Of a DNA stretch of 64,000 nucleotides, positions 24,341-34,073 are shown in pieces. This DNA comes from Novosphingobium sp. FSW06-99 (GTDB lineage Bacteria; Pseudomonadota; Alphaproteobacteria; Sphingomonadales; Sphingomonadaceae): positions 376,895 through 440,894 of the forward strand of contig NZ_KQ954254.1 in assembly GCF_001519065.1 (NCBI RefSeq), read 5' to 3'. The stretch's first letter is position 1. Each line of letters begins with the position of its first letter. The translations under genes and the position numbers were made by a program. Below the pieces are notes generated by a model, which made no database searches, was not told the origin of the DNA, and saw only the letters and a list, made by a program, of their open reading frames with translations.

Positions 24341-25168
24341 TCAGTCGTCGGCGTGTTTCATGTGTGCGGCGATGATCCGGCCGATCGGATCGTTACGCAG
24401 CGCAGGTGCGGTGGTGGCAGGCGTCGCGCTGTCGCGGTCTGCCGCCCGCGCAACCAGCCAGGTGCGGCGCGGGGTCGTCGTTGCAGCGCCCGATTCGGGC
24501 CGGATGCCGGCGAGGAAATTGCTGTCGATGTGCGATGGCGTTGCCGCATGATACGACAGTTGCGTCACGCGCGGGGCGTTTGCGCTGGCCAGGTGAATGC
24601 CATCGGGGGCCTCGCCCTTGCGCGGACGGGTCTTGTAGATGAAGCCGTTGACCGGCCAGCGCGTGGTGCCCAGATCGCCGATCGGGGCATACCATACGCG
24701 CACTTCGCTCCAGTCGTTGTCGGGCGAGACATCGACCGCGCGCACGTCGAGTTCGACATTGCCGCGCCGTCCGTCGATCGGCGACCAGTTGGCATGGCGC
24801 AGCAACACGGTGCGATCATCGATCACTTTGCTGACCATCGCGACGTGGCCCAGCGTCATCGGGCCATGCGGGCGAAAGCTCATCACCGCGCCCACTTTGG
24901 GTTCATGACCGCGCGCATAGTGCCCGACGGCCTGGTCCCACCAGGTGTGTGCATCGCCATAGAGCTGAATGCCCGACACCTGGCGCGCAAACGGCACGCA
25001 TTGGCGATAGGGCAGCGCATCGTCATCGTCGCTGTCGTCCCCGGCATCGGCGGCAGGGACAAAACCCGCCGGACGCGCCTGCGCCGTGATCGGAGCAATC
25101 TGGGCTGATAAGGCCAGCACAGTTGCGAGCTGCCATCCCCCGGCTTTTAATACGGTCCATCCCTGCAT
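24341..25168 (-). CDS. CHAP-domain secreted hydrolase
   Basis: The 275-residue protein has a signal sequence (about residues 1-31) and a CHAP amidase domain with catalytic Cys in YRQCVPFARQVSGI, a His in LGHVAMVSKVID and a supporting polar residue in LRHANWSP. CHAP enzymes cleave peptidoglycan peptide or amide bonds. The C-terminal 90 residues are low in motifs and rich in Ala, Thr and Arg. It is convergent with rluE, whose stop is one base away. Confidence 0.88.
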   Translation of the reverse strand: MQGWTVLKAGGWQLATVLALSAQIAPITAQARPAGFVPAADAGDDSDDDDALPYRQCVPFARQVSGIQLYGDAHTWWDQAVGHYARGHEPKVGAVMSFRPHGPMTLGHVAMVSKVIDDRTVLLRHANWSPIDGRRGNVELDVRAVDVSPDNDWSEVRVWYAPIGDLGTTRWPVNGFIYKTRPRKGEAPDGIHLASANAPRVTQLSYHAATPSHIDSNFLAGIRPESGAATTTPRRTWLVARAADRDSATPATTAPALRNDPIGRIIAAHMKHADD

Positions 25169-25314
25169 GGCCGTTTACTTGCACGCACGGTGGTTAAGGC
25201 GCGGCGACGCAGCACGGTTAACGGCAGGTAATTGGATGTTGCGGGAGTGTGAAGACAGGCCCTGTGCCGCGCAATTGCTTGCCTTTCTGCCCGTAAACCG
25301 GCACGGCAAAATCC

Positions 25315-26712
25315 ATGTCTGCCCCGCAATTACCCCAAGTTGTCATTATCGGTCGGCCCAATGTGGGCAAATCCACGCTGTTCAACCGGCTGGTGGGCAA
25401 GCGTCTGGCGCTTGTCGATGACCAGCCGGGGGTGACCCGCGACCGCCGATTCGGTGAGGCGGACTTGCTGGGTCTGGCGTTTACCATTGTGGATACGGCT
25501 GGCTGGGAAGACGATGATCCCGCCACGTTGCCGGGCCGCATGCGCATGCAGACCGAGGCCGCGCTGGCCGGCGCAAGCGTGGCGCTGTTCGTGATCGATT
25601 CGCGCGCCGGGCTGACCTTGCTTGACGAGGAAATCGGCCGCCATCTGCACGAATCGTCGGTGCCGGTGATCCTGGTCGCCAACAAGGCCGAAGGTCGCGC
25701 GGGCGACGATGGCGTGTTCGAAGCCTTTGCGCTGGGCTTTGGCGAGCCGATCGCGCTGTCGGCGGAACATGGTGAAGGCCTGAGCGATCTGTTCCAGGCG
25801 CTGCTGCCGCTGATCGGAGAGCCCGAGGAAGCGCCCGAGCGCGACCCCGACGAACCCGAATACGATCCCGAAAGCATCTTGAAGCTCGCCATCGTCGGCC
25901 GCCCGAATGCGGGCAAATCGACGCTGATCAACCGCATTCTGGGCGAAGATCGCCTGCTGACCGGGCCCGAAGCCGGGATCACCCGCGATTCGATCGCGGT
26001 CGACTGGACCTGGCACGATCCCGCCGGGGGCAGCCGGCCGGTGCGCCTGATCGACACGGCGGGCATGCGCAAAAAGGCGCTGGTGGTCGAAAAGCTGGAA
26101 CGGCTGGCGGTGGCCGACGCGCGCCACGCCGTCGATTTTGCCGAAGTGGTGGTGCTGTTGCTCGATGCCACGCGCGGGCTCGAACACCAGGACCTGAAGA
26201 TTGCCTCGCTCGTGCTCGAAGAAGGCCGCGCGCTGATCATCGCGATCAACAAGTGGGACATCGCCGAAGACCCCAGCGGGCTGTTCAACGGCGTGCGCGC
26301 CGCGCTTGAGGAAGGGCTGGCGCAAGTGCGCGGGGTGCCGTTGATCGCGGTTTCGGCGCGCACCGGCAAAGGTATCGACGCGCTGTTGGGCGCCGCGTTC
26401 GAATTGCGCGACGCGTGGAGCAAGCGTGTGCCGACCGCCGCGCTCAACCGCTGGTTCGACTCCGCGCTGTCGGCCAATCCACCACCCGCGCCGAGCGGTC
26501 GGCGGATCAAGCTGCGCTATATCACCCAGGCCAAGACCCGGCCGCCGGGCTTTATCCTGTTCGGCACGCGGCTCGACCAGTTGCCCGAAAGTTATCGCCG
26601 TTATCTGATCAACGGCATTCGCCGCGAACTCGGGTTCGATGCGGTGCCGATCCGCTTGACCTTGCGCAGCGCCAGGAACCCGTTCGACGACAAGAACGAC
26701 AAGAGCAGATGA
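25315..26712 (+). CDS. der: Ribosome-associated GTPase Der (EngA)
   Basis: Der is an essential GTPase for assembly of the large ribosomal subunit. The 465-residue protein has two GTPase domains, with G1 motifs GRPNVGKST at about residue 13 and GRPNAGKST at about residue 196, each followed by its DTAG box (DTAGWE and DTAGM) and NKxD element (NKAE and NKWD). A KH-like C-terminal domain follows (IKLRYITQAKTRPPGFILF). It overlaps the DUF983 gene by 4 nt. Confidence 0.98.
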   Translation: MSAPQLPQVVIIGRPNVGKSTLFNRLVGKRLALVDDQPGVTRDRRFGEADLLGLAFTIVDTAGWEDDDPATLPGRMRMQTEAALAGASVALFVIDSRAGLTLLDEEIGRHLHESSVPVILVANKAEGRAGDDGVFEAFALGFGEPIALSAEHGEGLSDLFQALLPLIGEPEEAPERDPDEPEYDPESILKLAIVGRPNAGKSTLINRILGEDRLLTGPEAGITRDSIAVDWTWHDPAGGSRPVRLIDTAGMRKKALVVEKLERLAVADARHAVDFAEVVVLLLDATRGLEHQDLKIASLVLEEGRALIIAINKWDIAEDPSGLFNGVRAALEEGLAQVRGVPLIAVSARTGKGIDALLGAAFELRDAWSKRVPTAALNRWFDSALSANPPPAPSGRRIKLRYITQAKTRPPGFILFGTRLDQLPESYRRYLINGIRRELGFDAVPIRLTLRSARNPFDDKNDKSR

Positions 26713-27110
26713 CCCCCGACTTGCCGCAAACGGTGTGGGCGGCAATGCGCCGGGGGTTTACCGGCAAATGCCCGCGCTGTGGCGGGGCGCGCCTGTTCGC
26801 GCGGTTCCTCAAACCGGTCGATCGCTGCCCGTTGTGCGCGCAGGACTGGACCTTGCACGCCGCCGACGATTTCCCGCCTTATGTCGCGATCATCATCACC
26901 GGCCATGTGATGGCCCCGGTGATGATCGTGCTGGGCAGCGCGACGGCGATCCCGATGTGGGTGACCGTGGTGATCGCGGTGACACTGGCGGTGGTGATGC
27001 TGATGAACCTGCTGCAACCGGCCAAAGGCGCGATCATCGCGCTGCAATGGTGGATGGGCATGGCAGGATTTGCGCCGCGACCGGGGAAGGTTGAGGCGGG
27101 GGTGGAGTAG
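26709..27110 (+). CDS. DUF983 family membrane protein with zinc ribbon
   Basis: The 133-residue protein begins with a zinc ribbon made of CPRCG and CPLC and ends with two transmembrane helices and the conserved LLQPAKGAIIALQWWMGM region. The start at 26709 overlaps the der stop. DUF983 proteins are found near cytochrome oxidase genes in many alphaproteobacteria; a shortened relative lies at 51412 in this window. Confidence 0.9.
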   Translation: MTPDLPQTVWAAMRRGFTGKCPRCGGARLFARFLKPVDRCPLCAQDWTLHAADDFPPYVAIIITGHVMAPVMIVLGSATAIPMWVTVVIAVTLAVVMLMNLLQPAKGAIIALQWWMGMAGFAPRPGKVEAGVE

Positions 27111-27197
27111 GTAGAACCAACCCTTTCGGGGGGCGGGTCCGGGGGTGCGATGCCTGCGCGTTGCGCGCTTTGGCGGGCTTCGCACACCCCTCCCCAA

Positions 27198-27218
27198 CCC
27201 CTCCCCTGAGGGGAGGGG
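27198..27218. terminator. Bidirectional stem-loop between DUF983 and thiolase genes
   Basis: CCCCTCCCC-TGA-GGGGAGGGG forms a perfect 9-bp stem with a 3-nt loop, followed by CTTTA on the plus strand. It lies between two convergent genes and is a plausible terminator, although the T run is short. Confidence 0.55.
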
Positions 27219-27228
27219 CTTTATAAAG

Positions 27229-28404
27229 TCAGAAGATTTCGAACAGGCCTGCGGCACCCATGCCGCCGCCCACGCACATCGTGACGACGGCGTGCTTGGC
27301 GCCGCGCCGTTTGCCTTCGAGCAGGGCGTGGATCGAACAGCGGGCGCCGGTCATGCCATAAGGGTGGCCGATCGAGATCGAGCCGCCGTTGACGTTGAGC
27401 AGTTCATCGGGGATGCCCAGCCGGTCGCGGCAATAGAGCACCTGCACGGCAAAGGCTTCGTTGAGTTCCCACAGACCGATGTCGGCGATGGTCAGGCCGA
27501 ACCGGCTCAGCAGCTTGGGAATGGCATAGACCGGGCCGATGCCCATTTCGTCGGGTTCGGTGCCTGCGACGGCCATGCCGACATAGCGACCGAGCGGGGT
27601 CAGGCCCTTCTTGGCGGCGACGGCGGCTTCCATGATCACCACGGCGGCGGACCCGTCGGACAACTGGCTGGCGTTGCCGGCGGTGACGATCCCTTCGGGC
27701 AGCACGGTCTTGAGTGAGGCCAGGCCTTCGAGCGTGGTTTCGGGGCGGTTGCCTTCATCCTTGGTCAGGGTCACGTCGCGCATGCTGATTGCGCCGGTTT
27801 CCTTGTCCGCGACGGCCATCTTGGCGCTGACGGAGACGATTTCATCGGCAAACAGGTTGGCGGCCTGCGCGGCGGCGGTGCGCTGCTGCGACTGCAGGGC
27901 ATAGGCGTCGCAGGCTTCGCGGCCGATGCCATAGCGTTTGCTGACCACTTCGGCGGTCTGCAGCATCGGCATATAGACCGCCTTGTGCATCGCCTGCAGT
28001 TCGGGATCGGGCTGCACGCGCATGTCCTTGGTCTGGACCAGGCTGATCGATTCCTGCCCGCCCGCAGCGACAATGTCCATGCGATCGAACACCACCTGTT
28101 TCGACGCGGTGGCGATCGTCATCAGCCCCGATGAGCACTGGCGATCCATCGACTGGCCCGCCACCGTCACCGGCAGCCCGGCGCGCAGCGCAACCTGCCG
28201 CGCGATATTGGGCGTTTGCGCGCCTTGCTGCAGCGCCGCGCCCCACACCACGTCATCGACTTCGCCGCCTTCGATGCCGGCGCGCTCGATCGCCGCGCGC
28301 AGGCTGTGGGCGCCCAGCGTGGCGCCGCCGGTGGCGTTGAAGGCGCCCTTGTAGGCGCGCCCGATCGGGGTCCGCGCCACTGCCACGATTACTGCATCAC
28401 GCAT
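27229..28404 (-). CDS. Acetyl-CoA acyltransferase (thiolase)
   Basis: The 391-residue enzyme has the catalytic Cys90 in [11 protein letters not shown], the His in [14 protein letters not shown] and the second Cys in [13 protein letters not shown]. It would cleave 3-ketoacyl-CoA at the end of beta-oxidation. It is the last gene of a five-gene minus-strand operon with a thioesterase, an esterase, a hydroxyacyl-CoA dehydrogenase and an acyl-CoA ligase. Confidence 0.95.
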   Translation of the reverse strand: MRDAVIVAVARTPIGRAYKGAFNATGGATLGAHSLRAAIERAGIEGGEVDDVVWGAALQQGAQTPNIARQVALRAGLPVTVAGQSMDRQCSSGLMTIATASKQVVFDRMDIVAAGGQESISLVQTKDMRVQPDPELQAMHKAVYMPMLQTAEVVSKRYGIGREACDAYALQSQQRTAAAQAANLFADEIVSVSAKMAVADKETGAISMRDVTLTKDEGNRPETTLEGLASLKTVLPEGIVTAGNASQLSDGSAAVVIMEAAVAAKKGLTPLGRYVGMAVAGTEPDEMGIGPVYAIPKLLSRFGLTIADIGLWELNEAFAVQVLYCRDRLGIPDELLNVNGGSISIGHPYGMTGARCSIHALLEGKRRGAKHAVVTMCVGGGMGAAGLFEIF

Positions 28405-28432
28405 GGTATGGTGTTCCTTCTTTTGCGAATTC

Positions 28433-30013
28433 TCAAGAAAAAGCGTGGGTTACCGGATTGCCGCCAAAGCGGTCGCGCAAACTTCGTTTCAGCACTTTGC
28501 CGATCGCGCTGCGCGGCAGTTCATCGACTACCGCAATCGCGCTGATCCGCTGGGTCTTGCCCAGATGCGCGTTGGCTTCGGCCAGGATCGCCGCCGGATC
28601 GGCGGTTGGATCGGCCAGCACGACCACCGCAAACGGGGTTTCGCCCCATTTGTCCGACGGCACGCCGATCACCGCCGCCTCGCGCACTGCGTTCTGGCAG
28701 GTCAGGTGTGCTTCAAGATCGGTGGGGAAGATGTTGAACCCCCCCGAAATGATCATGTCTTTCGACCGGTCCATCAAGATCAGGAAACCGTCTTCGTCGA
28801 ACCGGCCCACATCGCCATGGCGGATATAGCGGCGACCTTCGGCATCGAACCATTCGACCTCGCGGGTCTTGGCATCCTGGCGGTGATAGCCGTTCATCAT
28901 CACCGGCGAATGGCCGACGATCTCGCCCACTTCGCCCTGCGGCAGTTCGCGGCCATCTTCGTCGATGATCTTCATGATATGGCCGGGCGAGGGGCGCCCG
29001 ACGGTGTGCAGCTTGTCGGGGAATTCGTGCGCGACCAGAATGGTCGAGGCGCCGCCTTCGGTCATGCCATAGGCATCGAGCAGCCCGCCCGGCCAGCGTT
29101 TGAGCACATCGGCCTTGAGCCAGGCCGGAAACGGCGCCGAAGTGCTTGATTTGAGCACATAGGACGACAAGTCGAAGCTGTCGAAATCGGGCAGTTCCAT
29201 GATCCGGCGATATTGCACCGGCACCAGAATGGCATGGGTCACGCGTTCGGCCTGCGACAGTTCGAGAAACCGCCGCGCATCGAATTTGGCCATCAGCACG
29301 ACTTTGCCGCCGCCGGTCAGCGCGGGGAAGAAACTGACCAGCGTGGTGTTCGAATAGAGCGGGGTGGAACTGATGATGCAGGTGTCGTCGCCATAGCCGC
29401 CCGACAGCGTGCGCCGGGCATATTCATGGCGCATCTTGTGGCTTTGCACGATGCCCTTGGGCGTGCCGGTGGTGCCCGACGAATAGATGATGTTGAACGG
29501 ATCCTCGGGCGCGATATCGACCGGGGCGGCGCGCGTGCCGGCCGGCGGCAGCCACCCCGACAACGCGATCCCGGCATCGCTGTCATCGACCGCGATACGC
29601 AGGACATCGTCGGGAAACGGCAGGTCGGCAATCTTTTCCGCGATTGCCGCATCGAGGAACAGCACGCGCGCGGTGCTGTCGGCCAGCATCGCCATGACCG
29701 TGTCGCCCGCCGCCGACGATGTCAGCAGCGCCGCCGCCGCGCCCGCGCGCAAGATGCCGGTGAAGGCCAGCGCCGCCTCCACCGAATTGGTCGCGGCCAG
29801 TGCCACCGGGTCACCCGGCGCCACGCCCGCTGCCTGCAACGCGGCGGCCACCCGCTCGGTCAGATCGCCGAGCTCTGCCCAGCTTATCCGGTGGCGTTCG
29901 TCGGCCAGCGCGATGGCATCGCCGCGCCGGGCGGCATGCGCGGCCAGAATGGTGGGCAGCGGCAGGAACTCTGCCGCCACCACATCGGCGATGCTGATGG
30001 CGTGGGCGGCCAT
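28433..30013 (-). CDS. AMP-dependent acyl-CoA synthetase/ligase
   Basis: The start at 30013 lies one base after the preceding stop and gives 526 residues. Core motifs are the P-loop [17 protein letters not shown], the YGMTEGGAS box, the hinge-region [12 protein letters not shown] and the C-terminal catalytic Lys in [14 protein letters not shown]. It activates a carboxylic acid with CoA and ATP; the substrate is unknown. An open frame extending upstream overlaps the dehydrogenase gene and is not used. Confidence 0.93.
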   Translation of the reverse strand: MAAHAISIADVVAAEFLPLPTILAAHAARRGDAIALADERHRISWAELGDLTERVAAALQAAGVAPGDPVALAATNSVEAALAFTGILRAGAAAALLTSSAAGDTVMAMLADSTARVLFLDAAIAEKIADLPFPDDVLRIAVDDSDAGIALSGWLPPAGTRAAPVDIAPEDPFNIIYSSGTTGTPKGIVQSHKMRHEYARRTLSGGYGDDTCIISSTPLYSNTTLVSFFPALTGGGKVVLMAKFDARRFLELSQAERVTHAILVPVQYRRIMELPDFDSFDLSSYVLKSSTSAPFPAWLKADVLKRWPGGLLDAYGMTEGGASTILVAHEFPDKLHTVGRPSPGHIMKIIDEDGRELPQGEVGEIVGHSPVMMNGYHRQDAKTREVEWFDAEGRRYIRHGDVGRFDEDGFLILMDRSKDMIISGGFNIFPTDLEAHLTCQNAVREAAVIGVPSDKWGETPFAVVVLADPTADPAAILAEANAHLGKTQRISAIAVVDELPRSAIGKVLKRSLRDRFGGNPVTHAFS

Positions 30014-30014
30014 G

Positions 30015-31271
30015 TCAGTTGAACGTTTCGCCTGCCGCCGCCTTGGCGGCCAGCAACGGGGCGACCGGCTGGCCATGGCGGTTGAGCCCGTCGACCACGG
30101 TGGCCAGCCCGATATGGTCGGCCCAGTACATCGGCCCGCCGGTCCACGCCGGCCAGCCATAGCCGTTGAGCCACACCGTATCGATGTCACCCGCACGCTG
30201 GGCAATATGTTCGTCGAGGATCAACGCACCTTCGCTGATCATCGGATAGAGCAGGCGTTCGCGGATCTCGTCCTTGCCGATCGTGCGCTGGGGCTTGCCT
30301 TCCCTGGCGGCGAATTCGGCGATTATCGCGCTGACTTCGTCCGACGGCGTGCGCTGGCGGTTGTCGTCATAGTCGTAGAAGCCCTTCTTGGTCTTCTGCC
30401 CCCAGCGGCCCACCGCGCACAGCGCATCGCGCAAGGTTTCGATGCGCGCGGGATCGCGGTGCCAGCCGATATCGACCCCGGCCAGATCGGCCATCTGCCA
30501 TGGCCCCATCGGAAAGCCGAATTCGAGCAGCGCCTCGTCGACATCCCAGTACTTGGCGCCTTCCATGATCAGCGCATGCGCGGCGGCCTGGCGCGGCGAC
30601 AGCATGCGGTTGCCGATAAAGCCGTGGCACACGCCCGACACCACCGGGATCTTGCCGATCTTGACCGACAGCGCCATCACCGTTGCCAGTTCCGCCTTGC
30701 CGGTCGCCTTGCCGCGCACGACTTCGAGCAGTTTCATGACATTGGCGGGCGAAAAGAAATGCATGCCCAGCACCGAGGCCGGGCGGCCGGTCACCGCGCC
30801 GATCGCATCGACATCGAGATAGCTGGTGTTGCTGGCCAGGATCGCGCCGGGTTTGGCAATCGCATCGAGGCGGGTGAACACCTCGCGTTTGACATCCATG
30901 CTTTCATAGACGGCCTCGATCACCAGATCGGCGCTGGCCAGCGCGCCGAAATCGAGCGTCGGGGTCAACAGCGCGACCGCGCGTTCGGCATGCGCGGCGT
31001 CCATCTTGCCGCGCTTGACGGTGGCTTCGTAATTGCGGCGGATCGTGGCGACCCCCCGGTCGAGCGCGTCCTGGCTGGTTTCGACAATCGTCACCGGAAT
31101 CCCGGCGGTCAGGAAATTCATGGTGATCCCGCCGCCCATCGTGCCCGCGCCGATCACGCCGACCGATGTGATGGGGATCAGCGGGGTGTCGGCGGGAATG
31201 TCGTCGATCGCGGCGGCGGCATGGCGGGCGGCTTCGATATGGTCGCGGGCGCCGGGGATCGGATCGGACAT
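30015..31271 (-). CDS. 3-hydroxyacyl-CoA dehydrogenase
   Basis: With AAAGGAG 7 nt upstream, the ATG at 31271 gives 418 residues. The Rossmann loop is [13 protein letters not shown], followed by the motifs [22 protein letters not shown] and [16 protein letters not shown], then the C-terminal helical domains with GHRMLSP-like GNRMLSPRQ and [14 protein letters not shown]. It oxidises 3-hydroxyacyl-CoA with NAD. It lacks the hydratase half of FadB. Confidence 0.94.
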   Translation of the reverse strand: MSDPIPGARDHIEAARHAAAAIDDIPADTPLIPITSVGVIGAGTMGGGITMNFLTAGIPVTIVETSQDALDRGVATIRRNYEATVKRGKMDAAHAERAVALLTPTLDFGALASADLVIEAVYESMDVKREVFTRLDAIAKPGAILASNTSYLDVDAIGAVTGRPASVLGMHFFSPANVMKLLEVVRGKATGKAELATVMALSVKIGKIPVVSGVCHGFIGNRMLSPRQAAAHALIMEGAKYWDVDEALLEFGFPMGPWQMADLAGVDIGWHRDPARIETLRDALCAVGRWGQKTKKGFYDYDDNRQRTPSDEVSAIIAEFAAREGKPQRTIGKDEIRERLLYPMISEGALILDEHIAQRAGDIDTVWLNGYGWPAWTGGPMYWADHIGLATVVDGLNRHGQPVAPLLAAKAAAGETFN

Positions 31272-31291
31272 GGCAGTCTCCTTTGCAAGGG

Positions 31292-32560
31292 TCACGCGCG
31301 GCTCTCGCTCAGCGCCGCATAGATCAGGGTTTTCAGTTGCTCGCGGATGGGGAACACCACGCTCGGGAACACCTGGGTCAAAAACACCATCGACAGGCCT
31401 TCGACCGGGTCGATGAAGAACTTGGTCGAATGGATGCCGCTCCAGAAATATTCGCCGGCATTGCCCGGTGTCAGCGTGCGCACCGGATCGGTGGTGACGG
31501 CAAAGCCCAGGCCAAACCCGGTGCCCGCCTGCCGCGCATCGGCAAACAGCCCGCGCGCGATCTGCGGCAAATCGCCGGGGAGATGGTTGGCGGTCATCAG
31601 CCGCAGCGTCGCCGGGCTGATCAGCCGCACCCCGTCGCTGGCACCGCGCCCCACCAGCATGCGGCAGAACCGGTGATAATCGGCCATCGTCGAAACCAGC
31701 CCGCCACCGCCGCTTTCAAACCCGGGTTCGCGCAGCACGCTCGATTTTTCCGCCGGGTCAAACAGCTTTGGCGTGCCGCCGGGCACATGCATCCAGCCAT
31801 CGGCCAGCCGCTGCGCCTTGTCCGCGGGGCAGTAGAACCCGGTATCGTCCATGCCCAGCGGGCCGAAGATATGCGTGCGCAGAAAGTCGCCGAGGCTCTG
31901 TCCCGACAGGCGGCTGATGATCACCCCCAGCACGTCGACCGACACCGAATAATGCCATGCCTCGCCGGGCTGAAACGCCAGCGGCAACTTGGCCAGCCCG
32001 GCAATGAAGGCATCGTTGCCGGCGAGGCTGGGATGCCCGTCGAGCCGCCCCTTGCGATAGGCGGCGTCGAGGTTGTCGCGGTTCTGGATGCCATAGGTCA
32101 GCCCCGAACGGTGGCTGAGCACATCGACCATGCGCATCGGCCGGGCACGCGGGCCGGGCACAAACGGCGCATCGCCGCCGCCGCCCGCATAGACCCGCAG
32201 ATCGGCGAATTCGGGCACGACTTTGGTCACCGGATCGTCGAGCGCGACCAGCCCTTGTTCGACCAGCATCATGAACGCCACCGACACGATCGGCTTGGTC
32301 ATCGAGGCCATGCGGCAGATCGTATCGGGCGCCCAGGGCGTGCCGTCGGCGCGCATGTGGCCCATCGTGGCCCGCCACACCGGCACGCCATCGCGCGCGA
32401 TCAGCACGTCTGCGCCGGGAAAACGCCCCGGGCCGACATAATCGCGCTGAAGAAAATCCGCGATCCGCGCCAGCCGCGCAGGGTCAAAACCATGGTCGAT
32501 CGGGTTTGCCAGTTCCAAGCTCTGCATCCTCTCCAGCCCCGTTGCGGGGTCTGTCATCAT
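31292..32560 (-). CDS. Class C beta-lactamase-like serine hydrolase (family VIII esterase)
   Basis: The protein of 422 residues has the S-x-x-K nucleophile motif in MASMTKPIV, a Tyr in [11 protein letters not shown] and the C-terminal region [12 protein letters not shown] in place of the KTG box, which fits esterases of family VIII more than true beta-lactamases. It starts at an ATG overlapping the thioesterase stop by 4 nt; an internal ATG at 32527 is possible. In this operon it probably hydrolyses an ester substrate before CoA activation. Confidence 0.88.
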   Translation of the reverse strand: MMTDPATGLERMQSLELANPIDHGFDPARLARIADFLQRDYVGPGRFPGADVLIARDGVPVWRATMGHMRADGTPWAPDTICRMASMTKPIVSVAFMMLVEQGLVALDDPVTKVVPEFADLRVYAGGGGDAPFVPGPRARPMRMVDVLSHRSGLTYGIQNRDNLDAAYRKGRLDGHPSLAGNDAFIAGLAKLPLAFQPGEAWHYSVSVDVLGVIISRLSGQSLGDFLRTHIFGPLGMDDTGFYCPADKAQRLADGWMHVPGGTPKLFDPAEKSSVLREPGFESGGGGLVSTMADYHRFCRMLVGRGASDGVRLISPATLRLMTANHLPGDLPQIARGLFADARQAGTGFGLGFAVTTDPVRTLTPGNAGEYFWSGIHSTKFFIDPVEGLSMVFLTQVFPSVVFPIREQLKTLIYAALSESRA

Positions 32561-33375
32561 CCAAATATCGCCACCGACTGCAGGCCACGCATCACTTCGA
32601 CCCCCTCGGTGTTCCACGCCCGCAGCGTTTCGCTGGAAAATCCGTCCGCCATGTGGTTCGACGCGGTTTCCAGCAGCCACCAGCCGTCGCGGGTGGTGAT
32701 AGCATGGCCGAGCAATGTCAGCGACCAGTTGATCGAACTGATCGGGCCGCGTCGTTCCATCGCGCGCATCGATCCGGGCGGCAATGCATCGCCGATCGCG
32801 ATCAATTCGGCCACCGGGTCAAGCCCGTCGCGGTCCCTCAGCCGCACCCAGCGGCGTACCACGGCGGATTGGCGGGGGCCTGCCGGATCGGCATGGCGCA
32901 AGTCCATGCGTTCGATAAAGGCGGGCGCATGGATATGTTCCCTGACCGGGCTGGCGTCTTCGGGCGGGGTGAACGCCTCCAGCCGGTCGGCGGCACGATG
33001 CCCGTTGCCAGGGCGCGCCGATCCGAACAGCCAGGTTGCGCGGTGGACCAGCGCATCGTCGCACCACAACGTGGTTTCGACATGGCTGACGCTCTTGCCG
33101 GTGCGCAGCATCGTGGCGCGTGCGGTCAGATCTTCGCCCACCGGGCCGATGAAACCGATCTGCGCCGCGCGCAGCGGGGGCAGATCGGGAAAGGCGCGCG
33201 TCGCAGCGATAAAGGCAATGAACGAGGACGCGCCGCCATACATCGTGCGCCCCTGCATCCAGCCCGCCGCGCCGTGGAGCGTGAAGCGATCGCCTGTCTG
33301 CTCCAGCCGTTCGGTCAGGTGTGTCAGCGTCAACGGCGCTGCCTGTTGTGCGTCCTGCTCCATCTGCGCGTGCAT
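32557..33375 (-). CDS. Acyl-CoA thioesterase family protein (double hotdog)
   Basis: The 272-residue protein resembles TesB-like thioesterases, with an N-terminal GRTMYGGASSFIAFIAA segment and a C-terminal half with PISSINWSLTLLGHA and WWLLETASNHMADGFSSE. It hydrolyses acyl-CoA esters. The ATG at 33375 has GGAG 6 nt upstream and is preferred to 33387. It is the first gene of the acyl-CoA operon, directly downstream of two operator-like repeats. Confidence 0.85.
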   Translation of the reverse strand: MHAQMEQDAQQAAPLTLTHLTERLEQTGDRFTLHGAAGWMQGRTMYGGASSFIAFIAATRAFPDLPPLRAAQIGFIGPVGEDLTARATMLRTGKSVSHVETTLWCDDALVHRATWLFGSARPGNGHRAADRLEAFTPPEDASPVREHIHAPAFIERMDLRHADPAGPRQSAVVRRWVRLRDRDGLDPVAELIAIGDALPPGSMRAMERRGPISSINWSLTLLGHAITTRDGWWLLETASNHMADGFSSETLRAWNTEGVEVMRGLQSVAIFG

Positions 33376-33388
33376 TCCCGACTCCATT

Positions 33389-33446
33389 TAACCGGTTGGT
33401 TAGGGGATTGGCGGGCGCTCGGAAAGGGGCTTTACGCACACGTAAA
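33389..33446. promoter_or_regulatory. Two inverted repeats upstream of the acyl-CoA operon
   Basis: TAACC-GGTT-GGTTA (33389-33402) abuts the start region of the thioesterase gene, and TTTACG-CACA-CGTAAA (33431-33446) lies about 30 nt further upstream. Both have the shape of TetR-family operator sites; the second resembles sites of fatty-acid-responsive regulators. They suggest acyl-CoA-responsive control of the operon. Confidence 0.45.
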
Positions 33447-33488
33447 CCCAACAATTTTGCAATGCGGCGCGCAACCGCGCGCTTTCCG

Positions 33489-34073
33489 TTACGGCATGGC
33501 GGGGGCGATCAGGCTCTGGCTGTCGGGCCCGGTCCAGTCGTGGGCGCCGACCATGCGCCAGACTTCGCGCCCTTGCGCATCGTAGAGCACGCTGGTCGGC
33601 AATTCGCCCGAATTGTAGAAGAACCCCAGCGTGTTGTCGGGGTCGAGCCAGGGGTGCAGGTGCCCGCTGCTGTGCGCCGCCAGCGCAGTGGCAACTTTGC
33701 CTGGCTGGCCCATGTCCTGCGACGCGGTGACGACCGTCAGGTGGCCGCTTTCGCGCGCAGCCAGCGCATCGAGCGTGGGCAGTTCCTTGACGCAGGGCCC
33801 GCACCAGGTCGCCCACAAGTTGATCAGCACCGGTTTGCCCTTCAGGCTCTGGATCGCCAGTTTGGCACCGCTGCCATCGGAGAGCGTCGCCTGCGGCATG
33901 GCCGAGCCCTTGTGGCTGCGGTCGATCTTGCCGACGAAGCCTTCGCCTGCGTCCGCAGCGGCGCTGTCGGTGGCGGCGGTGCTGGGCGGTTGCGCTGGCG
34001 CGCGCGGCTCTCTATCGCACGCGCTCAGGCACAACCCGGCCAGCGCAACGACCAGAGGCAGACGAAGAGACAT
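33489..34073 (-). CDS. TlpA-like thioredoxin-fold lipoprotein
   Basis: The 194-residue protein has a lipoprotein signal ending in LSAC, an Ala/Pro-rich linker and a TlpA/ResA-type thioredoxin domain with active site WCGPC in [14 protein letters not shown] and the cis-Pro in LPTSVLYD. It would reduce disulfides in the periplasm, for example during cytochrome maturation. The chosen ATG at 34073 lies opposite the argH start: the two start codons overlap on the two strands. Confidence 0.9.
   Translation of the reverse strand: MSLRLPLVVALAGLCLSACDREPRAPAQPPSTAATDSAAADAGEGFVGKIDRSHKGSAMPQATLSDGSGAKLAIQSLKGKPVLINLWATWCGPCVKELPTLDALAARESGHLTVVTASQDMGQPGKVATALAAHSSGHLHPWLDPDNTLGFFYNSGELPTSVLYDAQGREVWRMVGAHDWTGPDSQSLIAPAMP

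Noticed and set aside
28433..30205. Longer start for the acyl-CoA ligase
   Set aside because: The first 64 codons overlap the end of the dehydrogenase gene; the ATG at 30013 directly after that stop fits the operon spacing.
33631..34071. N-terminal extension of the argH frame
   Set aside because: The extension runs antisense through the TlpA-like gene and has no similarity to argininosuccinate lyases.
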